Source: CAYYAQ01 sp964469555 (GTDB lineage: Bacteria > Planctomycetota > UBA1135 > UBA2386). Taken from it: DNA of 64,000 nt. Of the stretch, positions 8,901 through 17,788 are shown one piece after another; within the stretch, counting starts at the first letter, position 1, and every line of letters starts with the position of its first letter. Both the position numbers and the translations under genes were made by a program. Below the pieces are notes generated by a model that was given only the letters and a program-made list of their open reading frames with translations, did not search any database and was not told the origin of the DNA. The stretch spans positions 11,247 to 75,246 of the forward strand of contig CAYYAQ010000007.1 of the NCBI GenBank assembly GCA_964469555.1, written 5' to 3'.

Positions 8901-9905
8901 CTAGGTGGGGGCGTCGTCGCGGAGCAGTCCTTGTGCGCGCAGTTCCCGCCACAGCTCAGTCGGGATCGGGGTCTGGATCTGCTCGATGTTGTCGGCGACC
9001 TGCGCAGGAGAGAGCACCCCAGGGATTACGCTCACGACGCTCTCGTGACCGAATGGGAACTGCAGCGCGGCCGCGCGCATGGAGACGCCGTGGCGCGTGC
9101 ATGCCGCTTCGATGCGCCGCGCCTTCGCCACGACCTCATCGTTTGGCGTCTCGTACTTGTAGGTCGAGGTTGATCCCGTCAGGATCCCTGAGCTGAACGG
9201 TGCGCCGAGCACGATCGATGCGCCGCGTTCCGCACAATACGGCAGGTCGTCGTCCAGCGCCTCCTGATCGAGGAGCGTGTAGGGCAGCGCGAGTATGAAG
9301 AAGTCGATGTCGAACGTGTCGAGGAATCGGCGCGTCGTCCCCGCCATGTTGACGCCGGCGCCGATGCCGCTGATCGCGCCCGCGGTTCGCAGCTCGTCGA
9401 GTGCGCGGAACCCCCCGTCCCGCAACTGGGCGAAGTGCGACTCGAGCGATTCCCTGCCCCCGTGCATCACCGCGTCCAGGTCGTGGATTAGGAGGAGGTC
9501 GACCTGCTCCATGCCCAGACGACGCAAGCTGTCCTCGTAGGATCGCATCACGCCGTCGTAGGAGTAGTCAAAACGGTACTCGAACGGCAGCGCGCCGACA
9601 GTCCCTGGATCGGACAGCGGACCATCCGCCGGAAACAACACACGCCCCACCTTCGTCGACAAGACGAAACTGTCGCGTGGCTGGTCGCGGAGGAACTCCC
9701 CGAACCGCTGCTCGCTGAGCCCCCGACCGTAGAACGGGGCTGTGTCGAAGTAGCGCAACCCGGAGTCGTACGCGGCTTCCAGCGTCCGTCGCGCGTCCGC
9801 GTCCGACACCGTCGCGAACATGCTGCCGAGTTGCGACCCTCCGCATCCCAGTTGCGTGACCGAGACCCTGGTCTCGCCGACGAGTCGTTTCCGCAGCGGC
9901 TCCAT
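8901..9905 (-). CDS. Aldo/keto reductase, aldose or fucose dehydrogenase-like
   Basis: A 334-residue cytoplasmic NAD(P)-dependent aldo/keto reductase. The catalytic tetrad can be placed as D54 and Y59 in FDTAPFYGRG, K85 in STKVGR, and a histidine in LLIHDLD near 140. The GRGLSEQRFG segment after the tyrosine is typical of the subfamily that contains L-fucose and D-threo-aldose 1-dehydrogenases. The gene is convergent with the CE15 gene and fits oxidation of a sugar released by the neighbouring esterases, which is inference. Confidence 0.88.
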   Translation of the reverse strand: MEPLRKRLVGETRVSVTQLGCGGSQLGSMFATVSDADARRTLEAAYDSGLRYFDTAPFYGRGLSEQRFGEFLRDQPRDSFVLSTKVGRVLFPADGPLSDPGTVGALPFEYRFDYSYDGVMRSYEDSLRRLGMEQVDLLLIHDLDAVMHGGRESLESHFAQLRDGGFRALDELRTAGAISGIGAGVNMAGTTRRFLDTFDIDFFILALPYTLLDQEALDDDLPYCAERGASIVLGAPFSSGILTGSTSTYKYETPNDEVVAKARRIEAACTRHGVSMRAAALQFPFGHESVVSVIPGVLSPAQVADNIEQIQTPIPTELWRELRAQGLLRDDAPT

Positions 9906-10042
9906 GCGAGATGACCTTACCCGTTGTCAGGGTCATCCCGGAGAGCGCGTTTGTGCCCGATCGAAGCTCTTGGCGCTTGCGGGATGGAACGTGTCCGGCG
10001 AGATTGGTCGTGCTCCCACCACACTCGACGCCTGGAGCAGGC

Positions 10043-10294
10043 ATGCAACTCACCGCGATGCGCGTTTCATTGACCGCGATCCAGTTGCGGCTGCGCAACG
10101 ACATCGTCACGCTCGCCTTGACGCCCTACGAGATCCGGTCCGAGGGCTTCACATTCTTGATGCCACGAAACGTCAAGAGCACGTTGATCGTGCACGCCGA
10201 CCGCGACTGGAAAGCGATGCTCGTGATCTCCAGTTCGATCAAGCGCAGCGAGAGTCCGGGATTCCTGAGTCTCGGCATCGGGTTCACGGAGTGA
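10043..10294 (+). CDS. Small PilZ-like or hypothetical protein, possibly truncated
   Basis: An 83-residue frame. The segment EGFTFLMPRNVKSTLIV, a following strand around AMLVISSSIKR, and a final LGIGF resemble the C-terminal half of a PilZ barrel (end of the domain usually reads GV.F). The N-terminal RxxxR motif that binds cyclic di-GMP is not visible, so the domain is incomplete. The open frame extends back to 9911, but the extra part looks non-coding. It lies between the divergent aldo/keto reductase and the Kelch-type gene. Confidence 0.35.
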   Translation: MQLTAMRVSLTAIQLRLRNDIVTLALTPYEIRSEGFTFLMPRNVKSTLIVHADRDWKAMLVISSSIKRSESPGFLSLGIGFTE

Positions 10295-10457
10295 TTCCCT
10301 GACGCCGAATCACCCTCGACGTCGCAACCGCCGTGCTCATAGGTTCATTCTGACGGGCGTCGTTCTTTTGTCCCCTGGAACGGGTCGCGTCGCAACTGAA
10401 GGTGTGCTGCGGTATCGTGTGGCACTCTTCTCCGAGTCGCGATCGCAGGGAACCCAA

Positions 10458-11954
10458 ATGAGAGCCCGAATTCTCCTGATCAGTCTTTGTCTCCTCGCCC
10501 CGCAGGCCTCCGCACAGATCGTGATGAAGTGTGCCGGAGATGGCGGCGCGGTTCCCGGCAACAGCACTCTGCAACTCCAGGGCACGCCGAACACGCCGTT
10601 CCTTCTGTTGTTCTCCCAGAGCGAGCGGGTGCACACGCCGCTCCCCGGTCTCACTCTGGCAATTGACCTGGGGTTCCTGGGGTTCTGTCTCGGCAATCCA
10701 CTGTTCGTGGGAATGTTCGACTCCGCTGGCAAGGCGAGCACGACCATTCCGGTTCCGAGTATCTCCGGACTGTACGGGGCGCGCATGTCGATGCAGTCCC
10801 TCGAAGTGAATCCGATCGGCAACGCGTCCAACCTCGTGCGGTTGACGCTGCAACAGCCCGACACGTTTATCGACTCGCTGTCCTCGTCCGTCGCCCCGAT
10901 CTTGACGGGTCGAGCGTTCGTGCAGAGCAACGGCAAGGTCCTGTTGCTCGGCGGAACGGGACCGGTAGTGCAGGAGTACGACCCCGCGCTCGAGAAGTTT
11001 CGCATCGTAGGCATCGTGCCGTCCGCGAACATCATCGCCACGCAGACCATGCTCAAGGACGGAACGGTTCTGGTCACAGGCGGTATCGGGCTGACCGGGC
11101 AACCGGTGAAGGGCGCCTTCCTGTTCGATCCTAGCAACGGTACGGCGACCGTCCTGGCGGGGATGGGCACGGCGCGTGCTGGCCACGCCGCGGCCCTGAT
11201 GAAGGACGGCAGGGTGCTGATCGTCGGCGGTGCATCGAGTCTCGACTTCTCCGACCTCGTGAAGTTTCTCGCTGGCATCCGGAACTCGAGTGAGTTCTAC
11301 GACCCCAAGACGAAGACCTTCACGGCTGGACCGGCGTTGCTGGAGGCGAAGATGTTCCACACCGCGACGACGCTGAGTAACGGTGAGGTCCTCGTCGCGG
11401 GCGGCCTGTCGATCGTGCCGGTTCTGAACATTCCAATCGTCTCGCCGACGGCGCAGGCGTACACACCCCTCCTCAATCTGTTCGGGTTCCCACGACTGAT
11501 GGCGCCGCGGATGCTGCACAGCGCGACGGCGCTCGCCAACGGCAAGGCCCTGATTGCCGGCGGCCTGACGATCGACTTCATCAAGTTCCTGCAGACGCAG
11601 AACATCGCGGATCTCACGCTCGGCTCGGTGGCGGACGTGGTCACGTATTCGGGCGGCCTCTTCGGAGGATTTTCCAAGTCCTATCCGCTGAGCAAGGGTC
11701 GCATGCTCCCCTCCGTCGCACCTCTGGGCAGCAAGGGTGCGTTGATCGCGGGGGGCTTCCTCCTCGATCTGTCCGCGAACACGTTCCAGTTCCAGGCGCT
11801 GAAGGAGGCCGACGTGTTCACCGGTTCCAGCATCAGCGCGGCGGGTTCGATGAAGAACGCCCGCATCGGCGGAGTCGCCGTGACGTTGCCCGATGGGACC
11901 GTGCTGGTCACCGGCGGCGGCAGTCTGGCGGGCGAAATCTACCAGCCGAAGTAG
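10458..11954 (+). CDS. Secreted Kelch-type beta-propeller protein
   Basis: A 498-residue protein with a signal peptide ending at ASAQ (residue 21). Residues 25-140 form a beta-sandwich-like module (GTPNTPFLLLFSQS, later STTIPVPSISGLYGARM) that recurs in other secreted proteins of this window. From residue 150 on there are repeated units of the kind GKVLLLGGTGP, GTVLVTGGIG, GRVLIVGGAS, GEVLVAGGLS, GKALIAGG and GTVLVTGGG, each spaced 45-70 residues, the signature of Kelch propellers. Start ATG 10458 was chosen over upstream in-frame codons for the signal peptide. Probably a surface or secreted binding protein. The ROK kinase begins at the base after its stop. Confidence 0.85.
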   Translation: MRARILLISLCLLAPQASAQIVMKCAGDGGAVPGNSTLQLQGTPNTPFLLLFSQSERVHTPLPGLTLAIDLGFLGFCLGNPLFVGMFDSAGKASTTIPVPSISGLYGARMSMQSLEVNPIGNASNLVRLTLQQPDTFIDSLSSSVAPILTGRAFVQSNGKVLLLGGTGPVVQEYDPALEKFRIVGIVPSANIIATQTMLKDGTVLVTGGIGLTGQPVKGAFLFDPSNGTATVLAGMGTARAGHAAALMKDGRVLIVGGASSLDFSDLVKFLAGIRNSSEFYDPKTKTFTAGPALLEAKMFHTATTLSNGEVLVAGGLSIVPVLNIPIVSPTAQAYTPLLNLFGFPRLMAPRMLHSATALANGKALIAGGLTIDFIKFLQTQNIADLTLGSVADVVTYSGGLFGGFSKSYPLSKGRMLPSVAPLGSKGALIAGGFLLDLSANTFQFQALKEADVFTGSSISAAGSMKNARIGGVAVTLPDGTVLVTGGGSLAGEIYQPK

Positions 11955-12866
11955 GTGGGTTCGACCGCTCAGGCCATCGGCATCGATATCGGGGGTACCG
12001 AGATCGGAATCGCTCTCGTCGGCGACGACGGGACCGTTCGTGCCCGGTCCACGATTCCAACGGAATCAGATCGTGGGTTTCCGTACTCGTGCGCCCGCAT
12101 CGAGAACTCGATCCGCGAGATGCGCGACGCCAATCCCGGTGGGTTGGCGGGTATCGGCATCGGGTGCGCCGGGCCGGTGAGTCCCGAACGCGGCACAGTC
12201 GACAACATGTTCAGTCTCGCCGCGTGGAAGGGTACCGACATCGTCTCCCCGTTGCGCGAGGCGTTCGATGTGCCGGTCCGTCTGGAGAACGACGCGGACG
12301 CGGCGGCGTTCGGGGAATGGCATGCGGGTGCGGGGGGGGCGGACGGGCGAAGACTGTTGATGCTCACTCTCGGCACCGGTATCGGGGGTGGAGTCGTCGT
12401 GGAGGGCTCGATCTACCGTGGCGCCTGCGGTGAGCACCCAGAGATCGGTCACGTCTTCGTCGACCCCGAGGGTCCGCTGTGTTTCTGTGGCATCCGCGGA
12501 TGCCTGGAGATCATGTCCTCCGGCACCGCGGTCGGGAGGCTGGGCGAGGCGCAGGAGATCGGCGACAGCCGCGCGGTCTTCGCGGCAGCGGCAAAGGGCG
12601 ACCCGAAGGCGCAGCGCATCGTCGATGGCGCTACGAACGCCATGGCGGTCGCTGCGTGGACGCTCTCGCACACGTTCATGGCGGAGCGGATCATGCTCGG
12701 TGGCGGGATTGCGGAGGAGCATTTCGACCTCTTCGCGAGGCCGATGCGGGAGCATCTCGCGCCTGCGACGCTGATTCCCCGGGACGGAATCGAGATCGTC
12801 AAGGCCTCGCTCGGCAACGACGCCGGGGTTGTGGGGGCTGCGATGCTCCTGTTGCGGCCTAACTGA
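11955..12866 (+). CDS. ROK family sugar kinase
   Basis: A 303-residue cytoplasmic kinase with GTG start directly after the TAG of the Kelch-type gene (no gap), so likely co-transcribed. The ATP-binding motif GIDIGGTEIGIAL lies at residues 8-20, the sugar-binding ENDADAAAFGE near 112, and TLGTGIGGGVV near 135. The ROK zinc site is present as CFCGIRGCLE near 176, preceded by GEHPEIGH. These fit glucokinase-like or N-acetyl-sugar kinases; the exact sugar cannot be told. It would phosphorylate a hexose released by the secreted hydrolases. Confidence 0.92.
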   Translation: MGSTAQAIGIDIGGTEIGIALVGDDGTVRARSTIPTESDRGFPYSCARIENSIREMRDANPGGLAGIGIGCAGPVSPERGTVDNMFSLAAWKGTDIVSPLREAFDVPVRLENDADAAAFGEWHAGAGGADGRRLLMLTLGTGIGGGVVVEGSIYRGACGEHPEIGHVFVDPEGPLCFCGIRGCLEIMSSGTAVGRLGEAQEIGDSRAVFAAAAKGDPKAQRIVDGATNAMAVAAWTLSHTFMAERIMLGGGIAEEHFDLFARPMREHLAPATLIPRDGIEIVKASLGNDAGVVGAAMLLLRPN

Positions 12867-12953
12867 TGGCGGCCGGTGTATCATCGGGGCCGTGGCGCGT
12901 AACCTCGACCACGACGTCCCCTGTCCCCACTCGTCATTCGGAGGCCCATACGC

Positions 12954-15326
12954 ATGTTCGCTCGTTTAGCCATGGGAGCGTTGCTCCTAGCCCTGTTCGC
13001 CAGTTCGGTTACGGCCCAAAGAAAGGACCTCTACGACCTGGATACCGTCCGCGAGATCCGTCTCTACTTCAAGCAGTCGAACTACTGGACGCTGTTGCAG
13101 AACAACTACGCGTCGAAGACCAATATGGAGGCGGACATGAAAGTCGACGGCGTGACCTACCCGCGCATCGGCATTCGCTTCCGTGGGAACACGTCGTACC
13201 GCCGGCTGCCCGCCGGGTCCCAAAAGGCCGGGTTCAACATCGAAACCGACTTCTACATCCCAGGTCAGGACCTCTACGGCTACGAGCACATGAACTTGAA
13301 CAACGGGTTCCACGACCCGACGTTCACGCGAGAGGTGATCACGTACCAGCTCGCTCGGAAGTACATGTGCGCGCCGAAGGCGAACTTCGTCAAGGTTTAC
13401 CTCAACGACGCCTACTGGGGCATCTACATCAACGTCCAGCAGCCGAACTCGGACATGATGAAGGAGTGGTTCCGGTCCAGCGACGGCAATCGCTACCGCG
13501 GGTTCCCCTCGGGCGGGTCCGGTGGCTTCAACAACTCCGCCTACAACTATCTCGGCAACGTCGCCTCGGGCTACAAGATTGGATGGGAGTTCAAGAAGGG
13601 CGACGGCACGGATCTGATGAACATGATCACGGTCCTCACGCAGACGCCGAGCAGCGGGTTGCTGGCCGCGCTACCCAAGGTGTGGAGCATCGACCAGAGC
13701 TACTGGTACTGCGCGCTGATGAACGGGCTCGCGCACACCGATAGCTACATCGGCACTGGCAAGGATCACATGAACTATCACGATCCGGTGCACGACCTCT
13801 TCCTCATGTATCCGTTCGACGTGAACGAAGCGATCGGCGGTCAAGGCGGAAGAGCGACCCTCTCGCCCTACTCCAACACGACGAACTCCTTGCGGCCTGT
13901 CCTGTCGCGGACGCTGCCGCTGGGTGATCTGCGCCAACGATACGATGCCCACTACCGCACGATTCTCAACGAGACTCTCAACTGGACGGTCATCGGTGGG
14001 TTGGTGACGAAGTACCAGGCGATGATCGCCAAGGACGTCGCCGCGGACACGAAGAAGATCTACCCGACGTCGGCGTTCACCAGCAACGTGACGCAAAACT
14101 ACGGTTCCGGACGCAACGCCATCCTCGGCCTGAAGCCGCTCGTAGAGTCGCGTGAGAAGTACCTGAAGACCTTCGGCTCACTGACAGCCACACAAGCGAA
14201 GCTGAGTAACCTCACGCGGTCGCCCAACGATCCGAAGCCCACGGAAACCGTGACCATCACGGTCAAGGAGACGGGCGCGAACAGGGTCGCCCTCTACTAC
14301 CGCGTGATCGGTCCGTTCATCGAGACCCCGATGTATGACGACGGCAATCACGGTGATGGCTCCGCCAACGACGGCACCTGGGGCGCGTTCATCGCCGCCC
14401 AGTCGGCTGGCAAGAGAGTCGACTATTACGTCGGCGCCAAGACTACGGTTGGTGTGATGAACTTCCTGCCCGTCAACGCCGAGTTCCAGTCGCCCTACTA
14501 CTGGGTCCAGCATCCCACGGGCACCTCGCCGATCGTGATCAACGAAGCGCTGGCGAAGAACGACACCGTCATCAAGGACAACAACGGCGACTACGACGAC
14601 TGCATCGAGCTCTACAACAGCTCGAACGCGACGGTTCAGGTCTCGGGGATGTACTTGACCGACAAGTACGACGATCCGACGAAGTGGATGATTCCGACCA
14701 ATCAGTACATCGCAGCTGGCGGGAACCTGCTGATCTGGTGTGACGAAGAAGGGACCCAGGGTCCTCTCCACGCGAACTTCAAGCTCAGCAGCCTCGGCGA
14801 GCTGGTCCTGTTGTTCGACAAGGACGGCAAGACCCTCGTCGGTAGTCTCCAGTTCGGAGTGCAGGCCAACGACATCTCGACGGGTCGCCTCTACGACAAG
14901 CTCGCCACTCCGCATGTGACGTTCATGAAGCCGAGCATGAGCGCTCTGAACTATACCAGCCTGGGCGGCACGCGGACTTACTCCGCGCTCGACTCCACCG
15001 CGCACTCGATGTCGATGAATCTGGGCGGGATTCCGAAGGTTGGCACCGTCGCATCCATCGACGTGACTGGTGGGCCGGCAGGCGCCCCCTGCCTCGTGAT
15101 CGCGTCTGTAGGAGGCGCGTATCTCCCGTTCATCGACGGCGTCGTCCTGTTGACGGCCGGTGCTCCGGTGCAGTTCATGCTGGCGACCAACTCGTCGGGC
15201 AACGCGAGCGTGTCCGGCACGGTGCCCAACACGCCTGGCCTGCCGCCGATCTATTTCCAGGCGCTGAGCGTCTCGGGTGGCAAGCTCGTGGGTTCGAACG
15301 CCCTCGAGATCATCATCTACAAGTAG
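12954..15326 (+). CDS. Secreted CotH-kinase/lamin-tail domain protein
   Basis: A 790-residue protein with a signal peptide (to SVTAQ, residue 21) and a good GGAGG-type binding site 12 bases upstream. Residues 30-380 match the CotH kinase-like fold: IGIRFRGNTSYR, KAGFNIETDF, LNNGFHDPTF, and an FLMYPFDVNEA segment equivalent to the catalytic aspartate region. A linker of Ig-like strands follows (420-510). Residues about 520-650 form a lamin-tail domain (SPIVINEALAKN, DDCIELYN, WMIP). The C-terminal 90 residues are the same beta-sandwich module as in the Kelch-type protein, ending VSGGKLVGSNALEIIIYK. CotH proteins of this class are secreted pseudokinases or kinases whose targets here are unknown. 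Confidence 0.88.
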   Translation: MFARLAMGALLLALFASSVTAQRKDLYDLDTVREIRLYFKQSNYWTLLQNNYASKTNMEADMKVDGVTYPRIGIRFRGNTSYRRLPAGSQKAGFNIETDFYIPGQDLYGYEHMNLNNGFHDPTFTREVITYQLARKYMCAPKANFVKVYLNDAYWGIYINVQQPNSDMMKEWFRSSDGNRYRGFPSGGSGGFNNSAYNYLGNVASGYKIGWEFKKGDGTDLMNMITVLTQTPSSGLLAALPKVWSIDQSYWYCALMNGLAHTDSYIGTGKDHMNYHDPVHDLFLMYPFDVNEAIGGQGGRATLSPYSNTTNSLRPVLSRTLPLGDLRQRYDAHYRTILNETLNWTVIGGLVTKYQAMIAKDVAADTKKIYPTSAFTSNVTQNYGSGRNAILGLKPLVESREKYLKTFGSLTATQAKLSNLTRSPNDPKPTETVTITVKETGANRVALYYRVIGPFIETPMYDDGNHGDGSANDGTWGAFIAAQSAGKRVDYYVGAKTTVGVMNFLPVNAEFQSPYYWVQHPTGTSPIVINEALAKNDTVIKDNNGDYDDCIELYNSSNATVQVSGMYLTDKYDDPTKWMIPTNQYIAAGGNLLIWCDEEGTQGPLHANFKLSSLGELVLLFDKDGKTLVGSLQFGVQANDISTGRLYDKLATPHVTFMKPSMSALNYTSLGGTRTYSALDSTAHSMSMNLGGIPKVGTVASIDVTGGPAGAPCLVIASVGGAYLPFIDGVVLLTAGAPVQFMLATNSSGNASVSGTVPNTPGLPPIYFQALSVSGGKLVGSNALEIIIYK

Positions 15327-15439
15327 AGGTCATCACGGCTTGGCGCGCGGCGGACTACCTCGCGCGCGTGGATTCCCCTGGGCTCGCCGGATATGATCGT
15401 CGGGTCCGGGAGGGAATCCCAACCAGACGAAGCCTGACC

Positions 15440-16072
15440 ATGACCATACGACTCGGCGACATAGCCCCCGATTTCTCCCAAGAATCCACCGCCGGTACGA
15501 TCAACTTCCACGAGTGGAGCGGTGACAGCTGGTGCATCTTGTTCTCGCACCCGAAGGACTTTACGCCGGTTTGCACGACCGAACTCGGTTTCGTCAGCAA
15601 GCTGAAGAGCGAGTTCGAGTCACGCAACTGCAAAGTCATCGGTCTCAGCGTGGATGGTCTGTCGGACCACGAGGGTTGGTCGGCGGACATCGAGGATACG
15701 CAAGGCGTAGCGCTCAACTTTCCGCTGATCGCGGACCCCGACCGCACCGTGTCGAATCTCTACGACATGATTCACCCCAACGCCAACGACACCTTGACGG
15801 TGCGTTCGGTATTCATCATCGATCCGAACAAGAAGGTTCGATTGATCATCACCTACCCGGCGAGTACGGGCCGCAACTTCGAAGAGGTCCTTCGCGTGCT
15901 GGATTCGCTGCAGCTGACGGACAAGCACAAGGTCGCGACTCCAGTGAATTGGAAGAACGGTGACGACGTCATCATCGTGCCGGCGTTGAGCAACGAAGAC
16001 GCGAAGGAGCGCTTCCCGAACGGCTGGAAGGAACTCAAGCCCTACCTGCGCGTGGTCGCCCAGCCGCAGTAG
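15440..16072 (+). CDS. 1-Cys peroxiredoxin (Prx6-like)
   Basis: A 210-residue cytoplasmic thiol peroxidase. The peroxidatic cysteine is C45 in FTPVCTTE, and the arginine of the active site is in LTVRSVFIID near 130. Length and the C-terminal domain after residue 160 (PVNWKNGDDVIIVP) match the Prx6 branch, in which no resolving cysteine is needed. ATG 15440 was chosen since it starts MTIRLGDIAPDF, the canonical N-terminus. Its stop codon abuts the stop of the convergent HEAT gene. Confidence 0.95.
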   Translation: MTIRLGDIAPDFSQESTAGTINFHEWSGDSWCILFSHPKDFTPVCTTELGFVSKLKSEFESRNCKVIGLSVDGLSDHEGWSADIEDTQGVALNFPLIADPDRTVSNLYDMIHPNANDTLTVRSVFIIDPNKKVRLIITYPASTGRNFEEVLRVLDSLQLTDKHKVATPVNWKNGDDVIIVPALSNEDAKERFPNGWKELKPYLRVVAQPQ

Positions 16073-17671
16073 CTACTCCTCGTCCTCTACTTCTTCGAGC
16101 GGTTTTCGATCGGAGAACAATTCCCTCCACACGTGTTCGGCGCACTTGCGGACGTCGTGGTTGATCTCCTGGATTCCGACCGAGACCGCAGCGAACGCCG
16201 CGTCCGATTCGATGCGCCGCGCGCTCATCACCATGTAGGACTGGGCCCGCACGTCATCGAACTCCGATCGCGTCAATTCGAGAATCCGAGCCTCTGGAAC
16301 CTCGGAGGGGACGAAGTTCAGGAGCGCCCGGAGTGCGCCGAGGTTCACGATGGGCTCGGCGTGGGAGAGATTGGCCATGATGGCGGGCTCGATGCGAGGA
16401 TCGACGTCATCCATGTTTGACGCGTAGTGTCCGAGCGTGTCCATGGCGTGTGCGCGGTCGAGAACCGGCAGCGAGTCGTTCTCGGCGATCGCCAGGAGTC
16501 GCGGGATGACTTCCCCGGCGCCGAGCAACCGCCTTTGCAATCCGAGGATCGACCCGACGCGGGTCGCATCGGAGTTCGTGAGGTCCAGCATCTTCGCGGT
16601 GGCTTTCGGCGTGTCGAAGAGCCCGAGATTGGCGATGGCGTTCTCGCGGACTTCGACGGTGCCGTCCTCCGTGAGCGGGGCGATCTCGTCGAGAAACGTT
16701 GCCTGCTCCTCGACGGTCATCGGATCTCCACCGATCGGGTAGAGAAGCGGGGGGATATTCCGAGCTACCTGCGTTCGCACGGATGCCTCGGTGTCGCGAA
16801 TGGCCCGGGCGAACAGGTCTCGTGCCATTTGCCGTTGTGACTCCGGCCCGGCACTGGCGAGCGCGGCGCTGACCTTGACGACCTCTTCGCGCATCGTGGG
16901 GTCTGGTGAGTCGAGCGAGGGCAGGATCAGGGTGGGCAGCTTCGCGAAGTGCTCGCGCTGTCTGTGGAGTCGGGCGTGACCTACGATTCCACTGAGTGCC
17001 GCCAACCGAACGCTGGCGTCCTCGGAGGAGAGGTGGCGCAAATCGGCATCGACGAGCGACCTGTCGTCGACGAGCGGTTCTGCGTTCACCCAGACCACGC
17101 GAACATCCGTGTTCAAGAAGTGGCGGATGTCCAGCACGTTCTCTTCGGTAACGCTCGTGGCGACGTCCTCGTGCACGACGAAACCGACACATTGCGTCTT
17201 GTGGAAGAAGTAGTCGAGCACGAGGGATTGAGGGAGGAGCTCCTTCTCTGCCAGTTCGAGGGCGACCTCCTCGGGGATGGCGTCCGATTTCGTGGTGAAC
17301 TGGAAATTGAAACCGAACACCGGATCATGATCCGCGTCGTAGCGGTACGTGAGCACGGCTACGCCGCCCGCGTCGTACTCCTGGAACTGATCCATCGGCA
17401 CGCGGGTCCCGGCTCGCAGCTCGTCGAGGTAGGCGAACGTCTCGTCGGGGTCGTCGAACTCCTTCAGCGTCTCGGCACAACCCCAGATCTCGACACGCAC
17501 GGTCGGCATGTCGAGCGCGGTCACGACGATTCTCCCGTGCCCTGATGGCATCGGCGCGTCGACGACCAGGCTTCCGTCTTTGGACCGTGCACACGGTTCG
17601 AAGTCCGGGTAGCGATCGAACAGATCGGGGGCGACGAGACTGGAGAATTCGTTGAGAGGTGGGCCTTCCAT
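16073..17671 (-). CDS. Cytoplasmic HEAT-repeat protein
   Basis: A 532-residue protein with no signal peptide. The first 200 residues are an alpha/beta region of unknown type that includes a DUF2314-like strand pattern only weakly. From about residue 215 helical repeats follow (SSEDASVRLAALSGIVGH, SPDPTMREEVVKVSAALAS, TVEVRENAIANLGLFD, EPIVNLGALRALLNF), each 30-45 residues, as in HEAT-like repeats. Such repeats mediate protein binding. The 3' end abuts the peroxiredoxin stop. No function can be assigned. Confidence 0.7.
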   Translation of the reverse strand: MEGPPLNEFSSLVAPDLFDRYPDFEPCARSKDGSLVVDAPMPSGHGRIVVTALDMPTVRVEIWGCAETLKEFDDPDETFAYLDELRAGTRVPMDQFQEYDAGGVAVLTYRYDADHDPVFGFNFQFTTKSDAIPEEVALELAEKELLPQSLVLDYFFHKTQCVGFVVHEDVATSVTEENVLDIRHFLNTDVRVVWVNAEPLVDDRSLVDADLRHLSSEDASVRLAALSGIVGHARLHRQREHFAKLPTLILPSLDSPDPTMREEVVKVSAALASAGPESQRQMARDLFARAIRDTEASVRTQVARNIPPLLYPIGGDPMTVEEQATFLDEIAPLTEDGTVEVRENAIANLGLFDTPKATAKMLDLTNSDATRVGSILGLQRRLLGAGEVIPRLLAIAENDSLPVLDRAHAMDTLGHYASNMDDVDPRIEPAIMANLSHAEPIVNLGALRALLNFVPSEVPEARILELTRSEFDDVRAQSYMVMSARRIESDAAFAAVSVGIQEINHDVRKCAEHVWRELFSDRKPLEEVEDEE

Positions 17672-17788
17672 GCCGGAGAAACTCTAGAGCGTCCAATCCG
17701 AAGGTCCAGGAATATGGAAGCCGCGCGGTAACCTAGCAGGCATTCAGCGCACCTCGTCTCCTCCCAACCCCAACAGACCGAAGTCACC

